Shown piece after piece: positions 31,302 through 42,769 of a DNA stretch of 64,000 nucleotides (positions within the stretch are counted from its first letter, which is position 1; every line of letters starts with the position of its first letter). A model generated the notes under the pieces. The model saw only the letters and a program-made list of their open reading frames with translations. It was not told the DNA's origin and made no database searches. Source of the DNA: Xenopus tropicalis (lineage: Eukaryota; Chordata; Amphibia; Anura; Pipidae); assembly GCF_000004195.4 (NCBI RefSeq), contig NC_030684.2, positions 67,563,392 through 67,627,391 of the forward strand, read 5' to 3'. The position numbers and the translations under genes were made by a program.

Positions 31302-34300
31302 AGGGACAGTCATGAACATAAACATTTTGTATGTGTCCAAAACTGTAAAATTACACAACAGAAAAGGACATGGTGTTAAGACAAATTCTAAAAATGTTAG
31401 AGCCAATTTTGTCGCTGAATATTATTATAATCCTTCATTCACATTTCTCATGCCCCAGAGCAGCTTCAATCACATAATGCACATGGACTAGGTTAATTTC
31501 ATAAGATGCCATTTAACCTATCCATATAACTTCTGCAATGTGATAAGAGACCATTACATATGGTAGAATATTCAGACTCCTTTTTATATAGCACACGGCA
31601 GGAATTAACCTGTGTAGGTACATGTCTGCTGCCTCAACCATGTCTGCCCATAAATGAGTACTTTTGATCACCACTACTATCAAATTAAAGGGAGCTGCTT
31701 CCCACTTACTGCACAGGTGAACATACTGGTTGACTAGCAGTTACAAGCATGTGCAACTTCAGGTTACAATCTTGGGCCAAATGGTATTAGAAATGTTCCT
31801 TATTACGGTCATGAGAACAACCCTGCAGTGCTCCAAGATATTCTAAGGGCCTAAAGTACCCAAGCAGCCCTTGTTAATCACTAGAGATAGGCATTTCAGT
31901 GCTGCATAGAAAATACACTGGACTCAAGAGTCCGTGGTAGCCTCCCTTAGACTTTAGAAGTTCCTGTTGGCACACCAGCTGGGATGGAGTGGTAGTGTGT
32001 CAATTGCAACATTTTAGCCTAAATTGGCCCATCTCCTTATTTACTTGATAGGATATGCCTAAATGTGTTTGACATTTTCCCATCAAGTTAATAGGTGGGG
32101 TGATAGGGTACATATTTCAGCAGAGTAAAAAGTGTGCCATCTGCTATCATGTCATTAATGTCTTCATTTCTCTAGGACATAACCCTGTGCTAGTTAGTAA
32201 AGTTATCCCGAGTAGCATTTGCATTTCGAAATGGAGCAGTAGTGCTTTAGGTGCAGAACCATCAGGAAATGCTTGGCTCTAGAGTTACTAAACCAAATGT
32301 AAATGACATCCAAATGTAAAATTACAGAAAATGGAGAGCAGACCGTAGTAAATTGGAAATGAGAAATTAAGGTACAATGCTGCCTCAATGGTCTTGCTAT
32401 TAAAAGAACTGCCTAAAAAAGACTCACTTATGGCAAGTAATTTTCTTGTTGTAACCTTGAATGACTAAGAGCCTGCATTTGCAGATCAGTGAAATTTCAC
32501 CTTGAAGTAGTCATGGTGCTCTTTTTTGTGATGCAAAACTTTACATCACTTATTTCTGTGGTCATCACCACTTTTATTGAGCCTCTAACATAATTCTTGA
32601 AATATTAAATAGTCTTTTTCTGAAAGTGTATTTCCACAATCCAATATATTTTTTGCTTTGTGTTCATTATAAAGTGCTGCTTAAAAGACTCCACCACAGC
32701 ATCTACTGGATACATGCATATCACAAGCCATAGGATAAACAGGATACATTTTATATCACACATATATGTATATACAATATTCACAAGCTATATGATGTAG
32801 GGAATACATTTGACACCACATTCAATGGCTCAGCTCACAGGAAACACAAAACACAATTTTACCCCCCATCCCCAACCCTGGGTAGAATCCACAAAATATA
32901 TACCAAATATATAAAACTACCTTACGCAATGACTCATCTTGTTTTTTGTATAGACAGAGGAATAAAAGAAAATGCTGTTCTCAAGTCACTACTTGAAAAT
33001 AATCTCACAAACATTTACTGTCCCCTTCTGTTCTGTACATTATATGACTTTATGGACATCCACATCACATTAATGTAATGACAATTTATTAAGCAGAATA
33101 GAAAATTACGGTTAGTATGATTCAGCAAGTAGGATCAATTAACTCCCACAATGCCAGACAGGCCTGCAAAGCTGTTCACTGCAATGCAGTCTAGATATTC
33201 CAGTTACCAAAAAGGTTAAAATAAATCAGTAACATGAGAAAGTATTCTGCACACAGGGTTTAAAGTAGCAGTCACTAACTCTTATAATACCAGCATGGAA
33301 AATATTTTTCTATTTAAATTAAATCCAACTCTCCACATGTCATTTATTTACAGTACACAGAGCCCTACCTTAAATGAGACATGGGGAATTAGAAAACCAT
33401 ATGGGTAGCAACAGAAGTCAAAATAAAAGTGAGACAATGTTCAAACCTGATAAAGCTTATACTCTACAAATTACAGACAACGTAATTTATATTTCTTCCC
33501 ATTGCATCTGGAACATTTCACCTTGATCAGATGTTCTGGACCGATTAGTCCTTGACAGCATTAAAGGAAGTGGTATCTTGGAAAAAGTGCAGAAAACCTT
33601 GCCTTAAGTCAATTTATATATATGTTTATCTGCTAAGAGAAAATTGCAAGAGTAATCTATAAGGGCTTAAAACGTTAACATTATAGTCTACATTTTAAAC
33701 CCTCCAAGGATTTGGTCAGCATAACTATAAAGTATATAGATTTGCTAAGCATTCCACAGTATCTCTGATTGGTTCCTTCTATTAAATCAATGGAAACCTG
33801 CAGAGATCTGCAGAAACATCCCAAGCACCTCTGCACCCTATTGACATGCATAAGGGGTTAATCAATGAAAGCATCACCTTAACAAGGATCTCATTCTTTG
33901 TTTCCAGGCAGAATACAGTGCAGATGTTAGAGAAGCCAGACTGCGCATGTGCTCAGCAACTGTGCATAAAGTCTCCCACTCACGAGCACTTATGTACTTT
34001 ATTCAGCTCGTCCAAAAAAGTCACAGCAAATATGCTTGTTTAAAAAAAAATAAAAAAAAAATTCTGCACTACATTATATTCCATTACCGACCTACACTCC
34101 CCACAATAAAACCTTTCAAAGATAAATTCTGTATTTAAGAATAGATATAGTACAAAAGTTTTATATATAATACACAATCATTAACATTCACTCATACGCA
34201 CATAAAAACATATAAAGTTCTGCACATAAAATCTGTCAGGAGGCAAACAAAAGTATAGATACATCATGAAATATTATAACTTCTCTTATACTGACAAGCG

Positions 34301-34821
34301 TTTTCTATACAAAGCATATGCCCAAGTATTTCTTTTGTATCAATAAAGAATGAATCTATGGGGGAAAAGAAACGTGTAATATAAAAACAAAGTACACAAA
34401 GTATTTTGCAATAATAATACGGTAACATAGTCGAAACAAATTAAATATAAAAAATAATATCAGCATTGCAGAGAAAAATAAATGCTTTAAAAATAAAATG
34501 ACGTTGCACACAGTATTTAAGAGTATTAAGTACAATTTCTGCAATCATCAAGAGAATAATATACACAGTACCTATTCATGAATCATATTTGCCAGTGTTT
34601 CTATTACTGACAGTTGCTAGAAGAGAAAAAGGCATAGTCCCAGGCAAGTTGAGCTGCATATGATATGCTCCCTGCACATGCTGCTCACACCCTGTGCTTT
34701 CCAGTACAAGTGGCTGGAATGGGAGAGTGGTGACAGTGCACTGAAAAAACAAAACTGATGCTCTATGAAGACAGTACAAAGCTGCATGTGAGGATAAGGT
34801 GAACTTCAGCATCCCCCTTAC
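31302..34821. other. Distal intron 1 sequence, no gene
   Basis: Begins AAAGGGACAGTCATGAAC, which with the shared TTAA could be the end of another adjacent TTAA element, but no partner end is seen. The remaining 3.4 kb is AT-rich with no recognised repeat, so it is largely single copy by eye. Candidate place for regulatory elements near the proposed promoter. Confidence 0.4.
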
Positions 34822-35060
34822 CTTATGCTTTCAAGCTGATCAAGCAACCCCAGCAGGTCTCAGCTGCAGTATGCCATTTGTAAGAAGCGGAAGCAGCAAG
34901 AAGCAGAACGGACGGAGCGTTGGGTGAGGTTTTAGCATGGGTGTATAATGAATGCCGCCATTTTAAAGCCTGGCTTCTGAAATCACTAAGCATAACCAAA
35001 TTAAAGCACGCCCCACGTACATAACTTCATTGCTGGGACGTGCAGCTGGGATGCAGTTAC
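34822..35060 (-). promoter_or_regulatory. mbnl3: Candidate promoter and non-coding first exon of mbnl3
   Basis: On the minus strand CATAAG is followed by GTAAGGGG, a strong splice donor, with the exon ending at 34822. Upstream lie several CpG-containing words (CTCCGTCCG, ACGTGGGGCGTG, GCACGTCCC) that are unusual in this AT-rich window, and AAAATGGCGGC at about 34963-34953, a YY1-type box often found just downstream of transcription starts. That ATG opens only a nine-codon frame, so this would be untranslated leader with a short upstream ORF. mbnl genes are known to have a non-coding first exon separated by a long intron. The link to the coding exon 27.7 kb away is inferred and no transcript evidence is available here. 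Confidence 0.5.
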
Positions 35061-35600
35061 TGTGCTGCAGGGTGTGAAACGTCAAGCTGACAGAGCTAGC
35101 TCTGATTTCTTTGCTAGACCCAGATTAAAGCCGTAGGATTTCAGCACTTTCAAGTGTAGAGAGTCAGGTTTCTTATTTTGGTAATCGTTATTTTATCTTA
35201 TGTTAGATACGGAAACTACTTTGCCGAGGCCGAAGCAAAACATTTTTTTCTTATCTATTTCCTGTCTCCCTCTGCTTTACGGACTTGGTACATTCCACGA
35301 AACACCGCACCTAATAGCCTTCAGGAGCTATGTCGTATTCTGTAGCTCAGCCTGGCTGCTGCCATAGCAACACAGCTAAAACCTTCACTAATGCTGCAAA
35401 TAAATCTACCATTACAATAAAGGTGACTCAAACCAATTAGTGAAAGCAAATTCACTAGTAAAAATGAAACTCAGGCTCACAGTCCGGTCATGTCACTCCA
35501 AAACACAGATCATTTTAAAGTAAAACCATTTCCTGTCCTTGCAGGAAACATTAAACATTTAAAAAGTTATTTTTTAAAAAAGTGGTAATTATCCAACAAA
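35061..35600. other. Upstream flank of the candidate promoter
   Basis: No repeat termini. Contains GACGTTTCAC, a GCTGACAGAGCTAGCTC stretch and GCATAGCAACACAGC-like text. May hold promoter-proximal elements, but none can be named with confidence. Confidence 0.4.
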
Positions 35601-35656
35601 TTATTATTAACATTTATTTATAAAGCGCCAACATATTCCGCAGTGGTGTACAATAA
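35601..35656 (-). repeat. LINE/SINE-type 3' tail
   Basis: TTATTATTAACATTTATTTA followed by AAGCGCCAACATATTCCGCA matches the inverse of 58045-58090. This is a widely dispersed retroposon tail with a TTA microsatellite end; only the last 55 bp are present. Confidence 0.7.
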
Positions 35657-35924
35657 GTCTGTACTAAAATGACATACACTGGCTATATTGCAAATTTTCA
35701 TAATTGTTCTGTCATGTTACAATTTCATATGATACAAAAATGATTAAGATGGAAACTGCATTTGAATAAATACCGAAACACACATTTAAAAGTGCACTAA
35801 AATGATTGCTTCAATTTTTTTTTTTTTTAAATAAATGATGTCATTTAGGTAACCTCTTAGTGACCATGGGGTGTTATGGGAAATATTTACACCTACTGGT
35901 TATCTGATTATCATAAAAAAAGAT

Positions 35925-35927
<3 letters not shown>

Positions 35928-35983
<56 letters not shown>
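35928..35983. repeat. (TA)n microsatellite
   Basis: About 55 bases of pure TA bordering a Penelope-like end. The open frame across it is an artefact. Confidence 0.95.
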
Positions 35984-35986
<3 letters not shown>

Positions 35987-36170
35987 ACAGGAGTAATGCC
36001 AGCACACACAGGGTTTCATACAAATTTATATAAAATGATATTTATTGAGAAAAAAGGAGCAAAATAAACATAGCAAGTCTCAACGTTTCTGTCCCCACTG
36101 GGACTTTCATCAGGAGGCAAAAACTGAAGCGCCATATTTCTTCTCTGATCACTGTGTACATTAACTCAGC
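35984..36170 (-). mobile_element. Penelope-like 3' end, minus orientation
   Basis: On the minus strand a hammerhead motif (36116-36079) is followed by TTTTGCTCCTTTTTTCTCAA, TAAATATCATTTTATA and CCCTGTGTGTGCTGGC. That is the order seen in the insert at 22728-23240. The TA tract adjoining it may mark the target or the element tail. Confidence 0.65.
36079..36116 (-). ncRNA. Hammerhead-ribozyme-like motif 3
   Basis: On the minus strand: stem I CTC (36116-36114) with GAG (36081-36079); core CTGATGA (36113-36107) and GAA (36089-36087); stem II GTCCC with GGGAC (36104-36100 with 36095-36091), flanked by unpaired A residues; stem III the self-complementary ACGT (36086-36083); then T as cleavage base. 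Stem I is short, so activity is uncertain. Confidence 0.65.
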
Positions 36171-37633
36171 CTATCTACCTTTCTTTAAGGGTAACCAAAG
36201 CACCAGAACCACATTTGCCCTTTTTGATTGTATGGAAGCTGACCACATTGTGGTGGATCAAGGTTAATGTCAACTAAAAGAGATAAGTTTACTGATCGGG
36301 CACTAAAAACTCTTTCTTGCTATTGACACTTCTAGAACTTCCAGTGGGTTGTCAATAGACAATCACTCAACATCTGAGATGTAAGATTGCTAATAATTAT
36401 TTGCAAACTGAATCCTATGTTGAATGTGGTTAATAAATCACCTGTTAAGAACATGACTGTCCCAAGAAAGGCTTAGCTGAGGTTTTGAGCATGTATCAAA
36501 CTTTAGCTAGAAACAACTTCTTGTTCGTTTATGTAGAAATATGCAACCGGTTACAAGATGCAACAGCTTTCTTTACTTCTTTAAGTTAGGATGGTAGAGC
36601 TGTTGTTCCTACCTACTGTTCATATTTGGTGCATAGATGTGGTTGCCACATTAATAATTATGTTTTCCTTAAATTACTACACACCACTGAAGAATGTTCT
36701 GTTTTCACCATATTGATATAAATTACTTAATGACAAAAAATGGTAAGCTTAACAAAAGCTGTTCCATACACACTAACTTAAGATGATTCGGTTGAGTTTG
36801 TATTGTCCCATTGTGAGGCAATCAACAGCAATTCTCTGTTAAGTCTATTAAGATGCAAAATGCTAAAAATGAAAATCGCATATCTTAAAAAGCTTCATTA
36901 TAACTATATATGGAAGTGATACAGAAAACCTGGGTCTGAAATTAAAACATGTCTCTTGCTGAAAAAAGCACAGAATTATAAAAGTAATAAAAATATGAAT
37001 GCCTTTAGACATAAAATTCAATAAATCCATCTCATTCAGTACTAACTGAATTTATCTGAAGCCTGAATAAACATTGCACTGCAGTAACTTTGTCCTAGAA
37101 ATATATGCAATATATATATTTGCATACGATAAACAAGAAGATTCTGTAGGTGGAAAGCTATCCTTACTCTTTATCGGTATTTAAAATTGGTATATAGCAT
37201 AAGTGGTCTTTGAGAGAATTAACTAAGGGTTGTTGTTTAGATCTCTAATTTGCTGGCATAGCATGGTGATCTATTCAGTCTACAGTCTAGAACAATGAGG
37301 GCACATTGCATCCATTATCACTTATTTTTAGAACCAAAGGTACATAGTGAGAGAATGACATGTTCAAGGTCACAAGGAACTGACGCAGAACACAAATCAT
37401 CAAATAGGTTCTCCAATTGTACAGTAATCTTTAACAAAAATAAACTAAAACCCTTGATTGGTAAACCAGATGGATAGCGTTTCTAGGCTTTTGAGATTAT
37501 ATGGTTTTTCCTGAAATTAAATATGTTATAAAATAACAGGAAGAGAGGAAGAAGGGTCTCTAGAATCCCTGTTTACACTAACACTTTGGAAGAAAAGATA
37601 AGGAAAATGCTTTTGTTGTCTTCCTGATTGTTT
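36171..37633. other. Non-coding 5' flank sequence
   Basis: No gene or repeat recognised. Confidence 0.4.
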
Positions 37634-38137
37634 TTAAAGGACAATGAAAGGTTAATATAAATTAAAAGTAAGTCTAAAGGCATTCTTTTTAAGTACTTAC
37701 TGCATATCTAAATTCCCAAATCCCTGCTTGCTTCTCTCAGATATGGTGCTGGCAGCCTACAGCAGTGTGAAGACTACAGTGACATCACTGAAATCTCTCT
37801 TCCCTTCCTGTAGGCTGCCAGCGGCAGTCTTCCTATTCTCTGAGCATGTGTGTAACTTGATCCTGTCTCCTGTTCTGAGCTACACATGCCCACCAGCCAA
37901 TCAGAAGCAGATCTGCCAGAGGGGAGGGGGGGGGAGGCAATGAAACACGTGCAGTATGAAGCAAGGAGGGAAAGGAAGGGAGAATACCTTTTTAGAGATG
38001 GCTGCCTGTTCTAGAAAATGTGAAGTAAGTGTGAGTAAATATTTGATTAGGTGAGCCAAAAGTGTGGTGTTTTTACTAAACAATAGGAGGACTATTGGGC
38101 AGTATGCTTTTTAAATTTTGACTTGCATTCTCCTTAA
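37634..38137. mobile_element. TTAA-type MITE, 504 bp
   Basis: Starts TTAAAGGACAATGAAAGG and ends GACTTGCATTCTCCTTAA with TTAA at both ends. Internal inverted segment GCTGGCAGCCTACAG with CTGTAGGCTGCCAGC. Same family as 30221-31301; its GAGATGGCTGCCTG at 37996-38009 corresponds to the YY1-like box of that copy. Confidence 0.8.
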
Positions 38138-38842
38138 AATCAGAAAACACCTCGCTTTAAATGCCCAGCATTTGGTGCCGTCTTGTCCACTATGGGTAAT
38201 AAAAGTATAGGAAATGATGAGTCAAGTGGGATATGCAAAGAAAACCTCATAGTAAAATGGTGCTCTGCTTTGAGCGAGTAAGCAAGTTTAAAGGAAAACT
38301 TCAGCGTAAAAATAAAACTGGGTAAATAGGCTGTGCAAAATAAAAAAATGCATTCAAGATAGATTGTTAGCCAAAAAGCTTAATCTATAGAGGCTGGAGT
38401 AAATGGATTCTAATAGCCAGAACACAACTTCCAATTTTTTTATTAGGGATTTCAGATTACATAACAGAAATACCAAAGTCAATGTTACATGAAATTGTAT
38501 AAATCTACATCAATAAAATTCAGATTTATGTTAAACTCTGTTTGTTATGTCTCATTTTTAAGGGAGTAGGAGGGAGAAGGAGAAGGGGATGAGGGAAAGA
38601 GCGGTAGGAGGGAAGGATAAAAGTCTTGAACCCTTCTCTCTCTAAGTCCCATCTCATGGACCATTATAATACAATTACAATACAAGTATAAATTGGCATC
38701 TAGTGTAATATCTAGTAGAATTAAGTCTAAAACAACTGTAGTTTTTTTAGTTTTTTTCTTGAAAACGTTTAACCACTCATTCTAATTCTACTTTTTATTG
38801 TATATCATGACCTGGATGAATGAGAATCTTCATAGACATCTA
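38138..38842. other. Non-coding 5' flank sequence
   Basis: Purine-rich GGAGAAGGAGAAGGGG tract near 38560-38615. No gene seen. Confidence 0.4.
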
Positions 38843-39035
38843 AGGGCAGATTTATCAAACTGTGAATTTAGAACTTAATACATAAAAAACTCACCCTTTT
38901 TCTATTCATTCCTATAGGATTTTTATAATGGTATTTATCAATGGGTGAAAGTTAAAACACACCATTTGATAAATGTGCTTTTAAAAATCCCATAAGAATA
39001 AATAGAATGCGGGTGAGTTTTTATGTATGAAGCTC

Positions 39036-39525
39036 TTCAAAATCTTTAAAACGGCTAGCAAAGCACACCGGACAGCCAGGAAGTTTCGTAAAACTTAGTC
39101 TTTATTCATGTTCATAACACCTTTACAGGTAAAGGTTATATGAACATGAATAAAGACTAAGTTTTACGGAACTTCCTGGCTGTCCGGTGTGCTTTGCTAG
39201 CAGTTTTGAAGATTTTAAATGATTTCCTCAGGCTACGGGTTCGGGGCTCTGAGCACCCGGACCACACAATAACAGCGGTGAGTTACATTTTACTGCGTGA
39301 CTTTTCAAATGAAAGCTGGAGTTGGATGCATTCAGCGATAGGCCTGGGGTATATACACCCGGTTCAAGATAACCTTTAGGTATAGTGCTGTAGTGAATTG
39401 GTTTATTATTTATTATTTATTTACCTAATTTGTAGTTAATACCTAGATGCAGTGTACGCACACTCTAATTTGTTATAATTACTTAAGTATTTATTAATTG
39501 TTGCTTTGTTCATTTTTGGTATCTG
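39036..39525. mobile_element. Penelope-like insertion with inverted ends, 12-bp duplication
   Basis: TGTATGAAGCTC occurs at 39024-39035 and 39526-39537. The insert starts with a 161-bp palindrome and continues with unrelated text to an AT-rich tail. No hammerhead core is recognisable in this copy, so the class is inferred from the palindrome form shared with 10709-10853. Confidence 0.65.
39048..39208. repeat. 161-bp near-perfect palindrome
   Basis: Arms meet at ACCTTTAC-AG-GTAAAGGT centred on 39128. Each arm includes GAACATGAATAAAGACTAAG and GGCTGTCCGGTGTGCTTTGC, with only a few differences between arms. Confidence 0.9.
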
Positions 39526-39644
39526 TGTATGAAGCTCCTGGCTCACATTATGATAAATCTGCCCCTAGCGTAATGGTATTTGCTCAGTTACCTTTGCATA
39601 GATGTTAATTATGTAAAGCAAAGGTCAAAAGTGTAAAGCTATAA

Positions 39645-39983
39645 GGGCTCTGGTACACGGGGAGATTAGTCGCCCGCGGCAAAACTCCCTGCTCGCGGGC
39701 GACTAATCTCCCCGAGTTGCCTTCCCTCTGCCATCCCACCGGCGAACATGTAAGTCGCCGGCGGGATGGCAGACGCGGCGGCGCGATTTCGGGAAATCGC
39801 CGAAAAAGACTCGCGAGTCTTTTTCGGCGATTTGCGCGAAATCGCGCCGCCGCGTCTGCCATCCCGCCGGCGACTTACATGTTCGCCGGTGGGATGGCAG
39901 AGGGAAGGCAACTTGGGGAGATTAGTCGCCCGCGAGCAGGGAGTTTTGCCGCGGGCGACTAATCTCCCCGTGTACCAGAGCCC
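39645..39983. mobile_element. 339-bp near-perfect palindromic MITE (Harbinger-like)
   Basis: Starts GGGCTCTGGTACACGGGGAG and ends in its inverse. The arms are complementary to the centre (GACTCGCGAGTC at about 39808-39819) with only a handful of differences and effectively no loop. TAA precedes the left end (39642-39644) and TAA follows the right end at 39985-39987 after one extra T. G+C far above surroundings. Relative of 5575-5899. The arginine-rich frames on both strands are mirror artefacts. Confidence 0.9.
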
Positions 39984-39987
39984 TTAA

Positions 39988-40557
39988 TGTTACATGGCTT
40001 TAGGACATGGCATAGGAGAACAGAAAAACTTCTTCTGTTCTGGAAGGTTGAAACTCATAAAAAAACATAATTAACAAACAATCAAAGAAACGAAACAAGC
40101 AAATTTAAAACCCAATCAAAACAAAATTGGCTCAGCTTTGGGTCACAGGATCCACATAAAATTTGCTACAGTTATCAAGGTTATCAAGGATCACAACAAG
40201 TCTTATATCAGTAAGTGATTATCCATGGTACCCCAACGGATGGGCAGATGGCTGATTTTTTTGTTCATTAAAACCAATCCTTCTTTCCCCCAAACTATTA
40301 ATTGGAGAAGAGAGCACAGCTTGTACCAAGAGGGGTGGCATAATGGATCCAGGGATCCCAGAATTTGCAAAACTGTAATTGCCTGTCATTCAAAATATTT
40401 GTTAGTTTTACATTAACTAGAATGAAATTAATCTTATTCTTTAATTGCTGAACAGGTAACAGTGAGTATTTCCATGATCTAGCAATAGTTAGTTTAGCAG
40501 CAATAAAGATCTGAGTAATTAGTCCTTGTGTATTTAAATTATATTTGGGATTCTATT
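39988..40557. other. Non-coding 5' flank sequence
   Basis: No gene or repeat recognised. Confidence 0.4.
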
Positions 40558-40565
40558 CCCTAGTA

Positions 40566-41556
40566 CAGTGCTGTCCAACTTCTACGGTGCCGAGGGCCGG
40601 AATTTCTCTAGCATACATGGTGGAGGGCCGCTAATGGAAGCCAGTTTTGACCACTCCCCTTTTTGAAACCACACCCACTTCAAACCACACCTATTTTATC
40701 ACAATGGTGGTAGCACAGCAAAATCCCAAATGCTTGATCCTTACTGTGGGGATATCAACCATCATTCATATGTGAAAGAATTATGTCATATTAAGATATA
40801 CCCTTAAATTCCATATGCCTCCTCCTCCCCTGTGGATAGCACAGCAACCCCCAGTACATAATTACACACCTTAGGGACCATTTAATGGCTATTTCCAACT
40901 GCTAACAAACTCCCACAACAAACCCCCTACCAGGTTCACCTCCCACAAGCAGCATAGGGCAAGCAGAGTATGGCACACACAGGAAGCACTCTGCCTGTCC
41001 TAAGCTGTCTGTGTGTGCCATACTCTGCCTTCCCTATGCTGCCTCTGTGTGCCATACTCTGCCTGCCCTACCCTGCCTGTGTGTGCCATACTCTGCCTGC
41101 CCTACCCTGCCTGTGTGTGCCATACTCTGCCTTCCCTACCCTTCCTGTGTGTGCCATTCCCTCCCTGACCTATGCTGCCTGTGTGTGCCATACTCTACCT
41201 TCCCTATGCTGGCTGTATGTGCCATACTCTGCCTACAGTACCTATGTCTGAGGTGTGAAGAAGTAAACAATGGGAGTGATTACAGTCTGAGCCTGAGGTG
41301 TGAACACAGCAGGGGGTGAACAATGCAGAGATTAAAAGGTGTGAAAAACACAGGGGATTACATTTTTAAACAATACAGAGGGATTACAGCCTGAATCTGA
41401 GGTGAGAACCATGCAGGGGGGCAGTTAATCTCAGTACTGATACCATTTAATGCTTACTCAAAGGTAAGCCATCAAAGCAGCCAGACAGGTGGGGGGCCAC
41501 ACAGAGGGGGGTCGCGGGCCGCATGCGGCCCGCGGGCCGCCAGTTGGACAGCACTG
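40566..41556. mobile_element. 991-bp hAT element with internal minisatellite
   Basis: Starts CAGTGCTGTCCAACTTCT and ends AGTTGGACAGCACTG. CCCTAGTA is duplicated exactly on both sides (40558-40565, 41557-41564), the 8-bp mark of hAT. No transposase remains. A second copy is at 60788-61813, sharing GCCGAGGGCCGGAATTT at the left, GAGGTGTGAA words and GGGGGGCCACACAGAGGGGG at the right. Confidence 0.93.
40970..41240. repeat. Minisatellite inside the hAT element, about 34-bp unit
   Basis: Repeats of GTGTGTGCCATACTCTGCCT followed by a variable TGCCCTACCCTGCCT. The cysteine/histidine/proline-rich open frames (for example CVCHTLP repeats) come from this repeat and are not genes. Confidence 0.92.
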
Positions 41557-41564
41557 CCCTAGTA

Positions 41565-42769
41565 GAGCCTGGTCTGGTGACTGGTGGCAAGTTTACAGAC
41601 ATTACTGAAAATATAATTTCGTAAACCCTGGCTTTGTAAGTCTTTAACCTGTTAGTCAGTCAGCAACTTGAATGTCCATGATCCATGTGGGATATAACTG
41701 TTCAGTTAGTTTGCTTTTGATCCTGAGCACGCAAGTCAGGAAATCCATTCACTTGAGCCTTTACAGATTACATTTTTGGCTAACTAACTATTGAAACCAT
41801 TTTTTATTTTGCACAGCCTATTTATTTACTCAGTTTTATTTTTACACTTTTCCTTTAAAGGCGGCGTAATGGAAATAAGGGTATTGGCTAGAACTGACAA
41901 TATAAATGGAAAATAGGGAAATTAATGAAGCCAGTGAACAGATGTCAGATGAGGATAGGGACAGCCAATGAAAAGTTGAACGAAGAACAAAATTGCATGA
42001 GAAGATGTGTGTGCACAACAAATAATTGAGGAAAGAATTGCAAAGAGATGGGAGGGCAAGCAAGTGCAAGGGATGCAAGGTAAGAAACAGATCATGGTCA
42101 GGAAACATAGTATAAAAAGTATAGGGAAGGCATGGTAGAAAAGTAAAAAACATGGCAGATGAAGGGGGTGCAAAATGAAGAGGAAAAGTTTGATAAAAAG
42201 GAAGGTATTTAAAGCAATGGGAGTAAAATAGGAAATTAGGTAAGCAAGCAAAGGGGTAAAACTAGAGAAAGACTAGACTTAGTCCAGTTAGTCATATCTG
42301 TTTTGGAACTAGTGCACTTTGCTAAATGTGGGATATATCAGTTCAGTTCTGCAAACCATGCTTTAAAAAGAATGTTTTAACAATGTGTATATTACAGAGA
42401 AGGATGCTTTTGTGAATTTACACATTAAGGCTTATCTTTTAAAATATATTGATGACATGTTTCTTGCATAAGGTCTAGTGCTACTGTTTTTCACAGTATA
42501 ACTGAATATGTGCTATAACCCTAATTTATTTTGGCATATGTTTTAAATGCAAGCATGTCATCTTTTGCTGCACAATAACCACCATTTAAACAAAAATTTT
42601 CGGAAGAAAAAATGTCCTTTGCACTTAAAAATGCACCTGAAAATGGATGGTGCTACCATTTCCTCAGTTTCTATTTTAAATATAGTTTGAATTCACATAA
42701 AATGCTTCTTAAGTAGAAACATACAAATAGACCATATCTCCCTACCATTTCTAACCATAACTAAAATAT
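41565..42769. other. Non-coding 5' flank sequence
   Basis: Purine-rich stretch at 41880-42270 yields poly-aromatic chance frames on the minus strand with no family resemblance. No gene seen. Confidence 0.4.

Larger units (their letters stand above)
38843..39566. repeat. AGGGGCAGATTTATCA-end MITE, split by a 490-bp insert
   Basis: Left end AGGGCAGATTTATCA and right end TGATAAATCTGCCCCT are inverse copies. The family text is broken by an insert at 39036-39525 bearing a 12-bp target duplication. Confidence 0.8.

Noticed and set aside
39605..39987. Arginine-rich frames on both strands with matching protein text
   Set aside because: Mirror translations of one palindrome; no start context or family resemblance.
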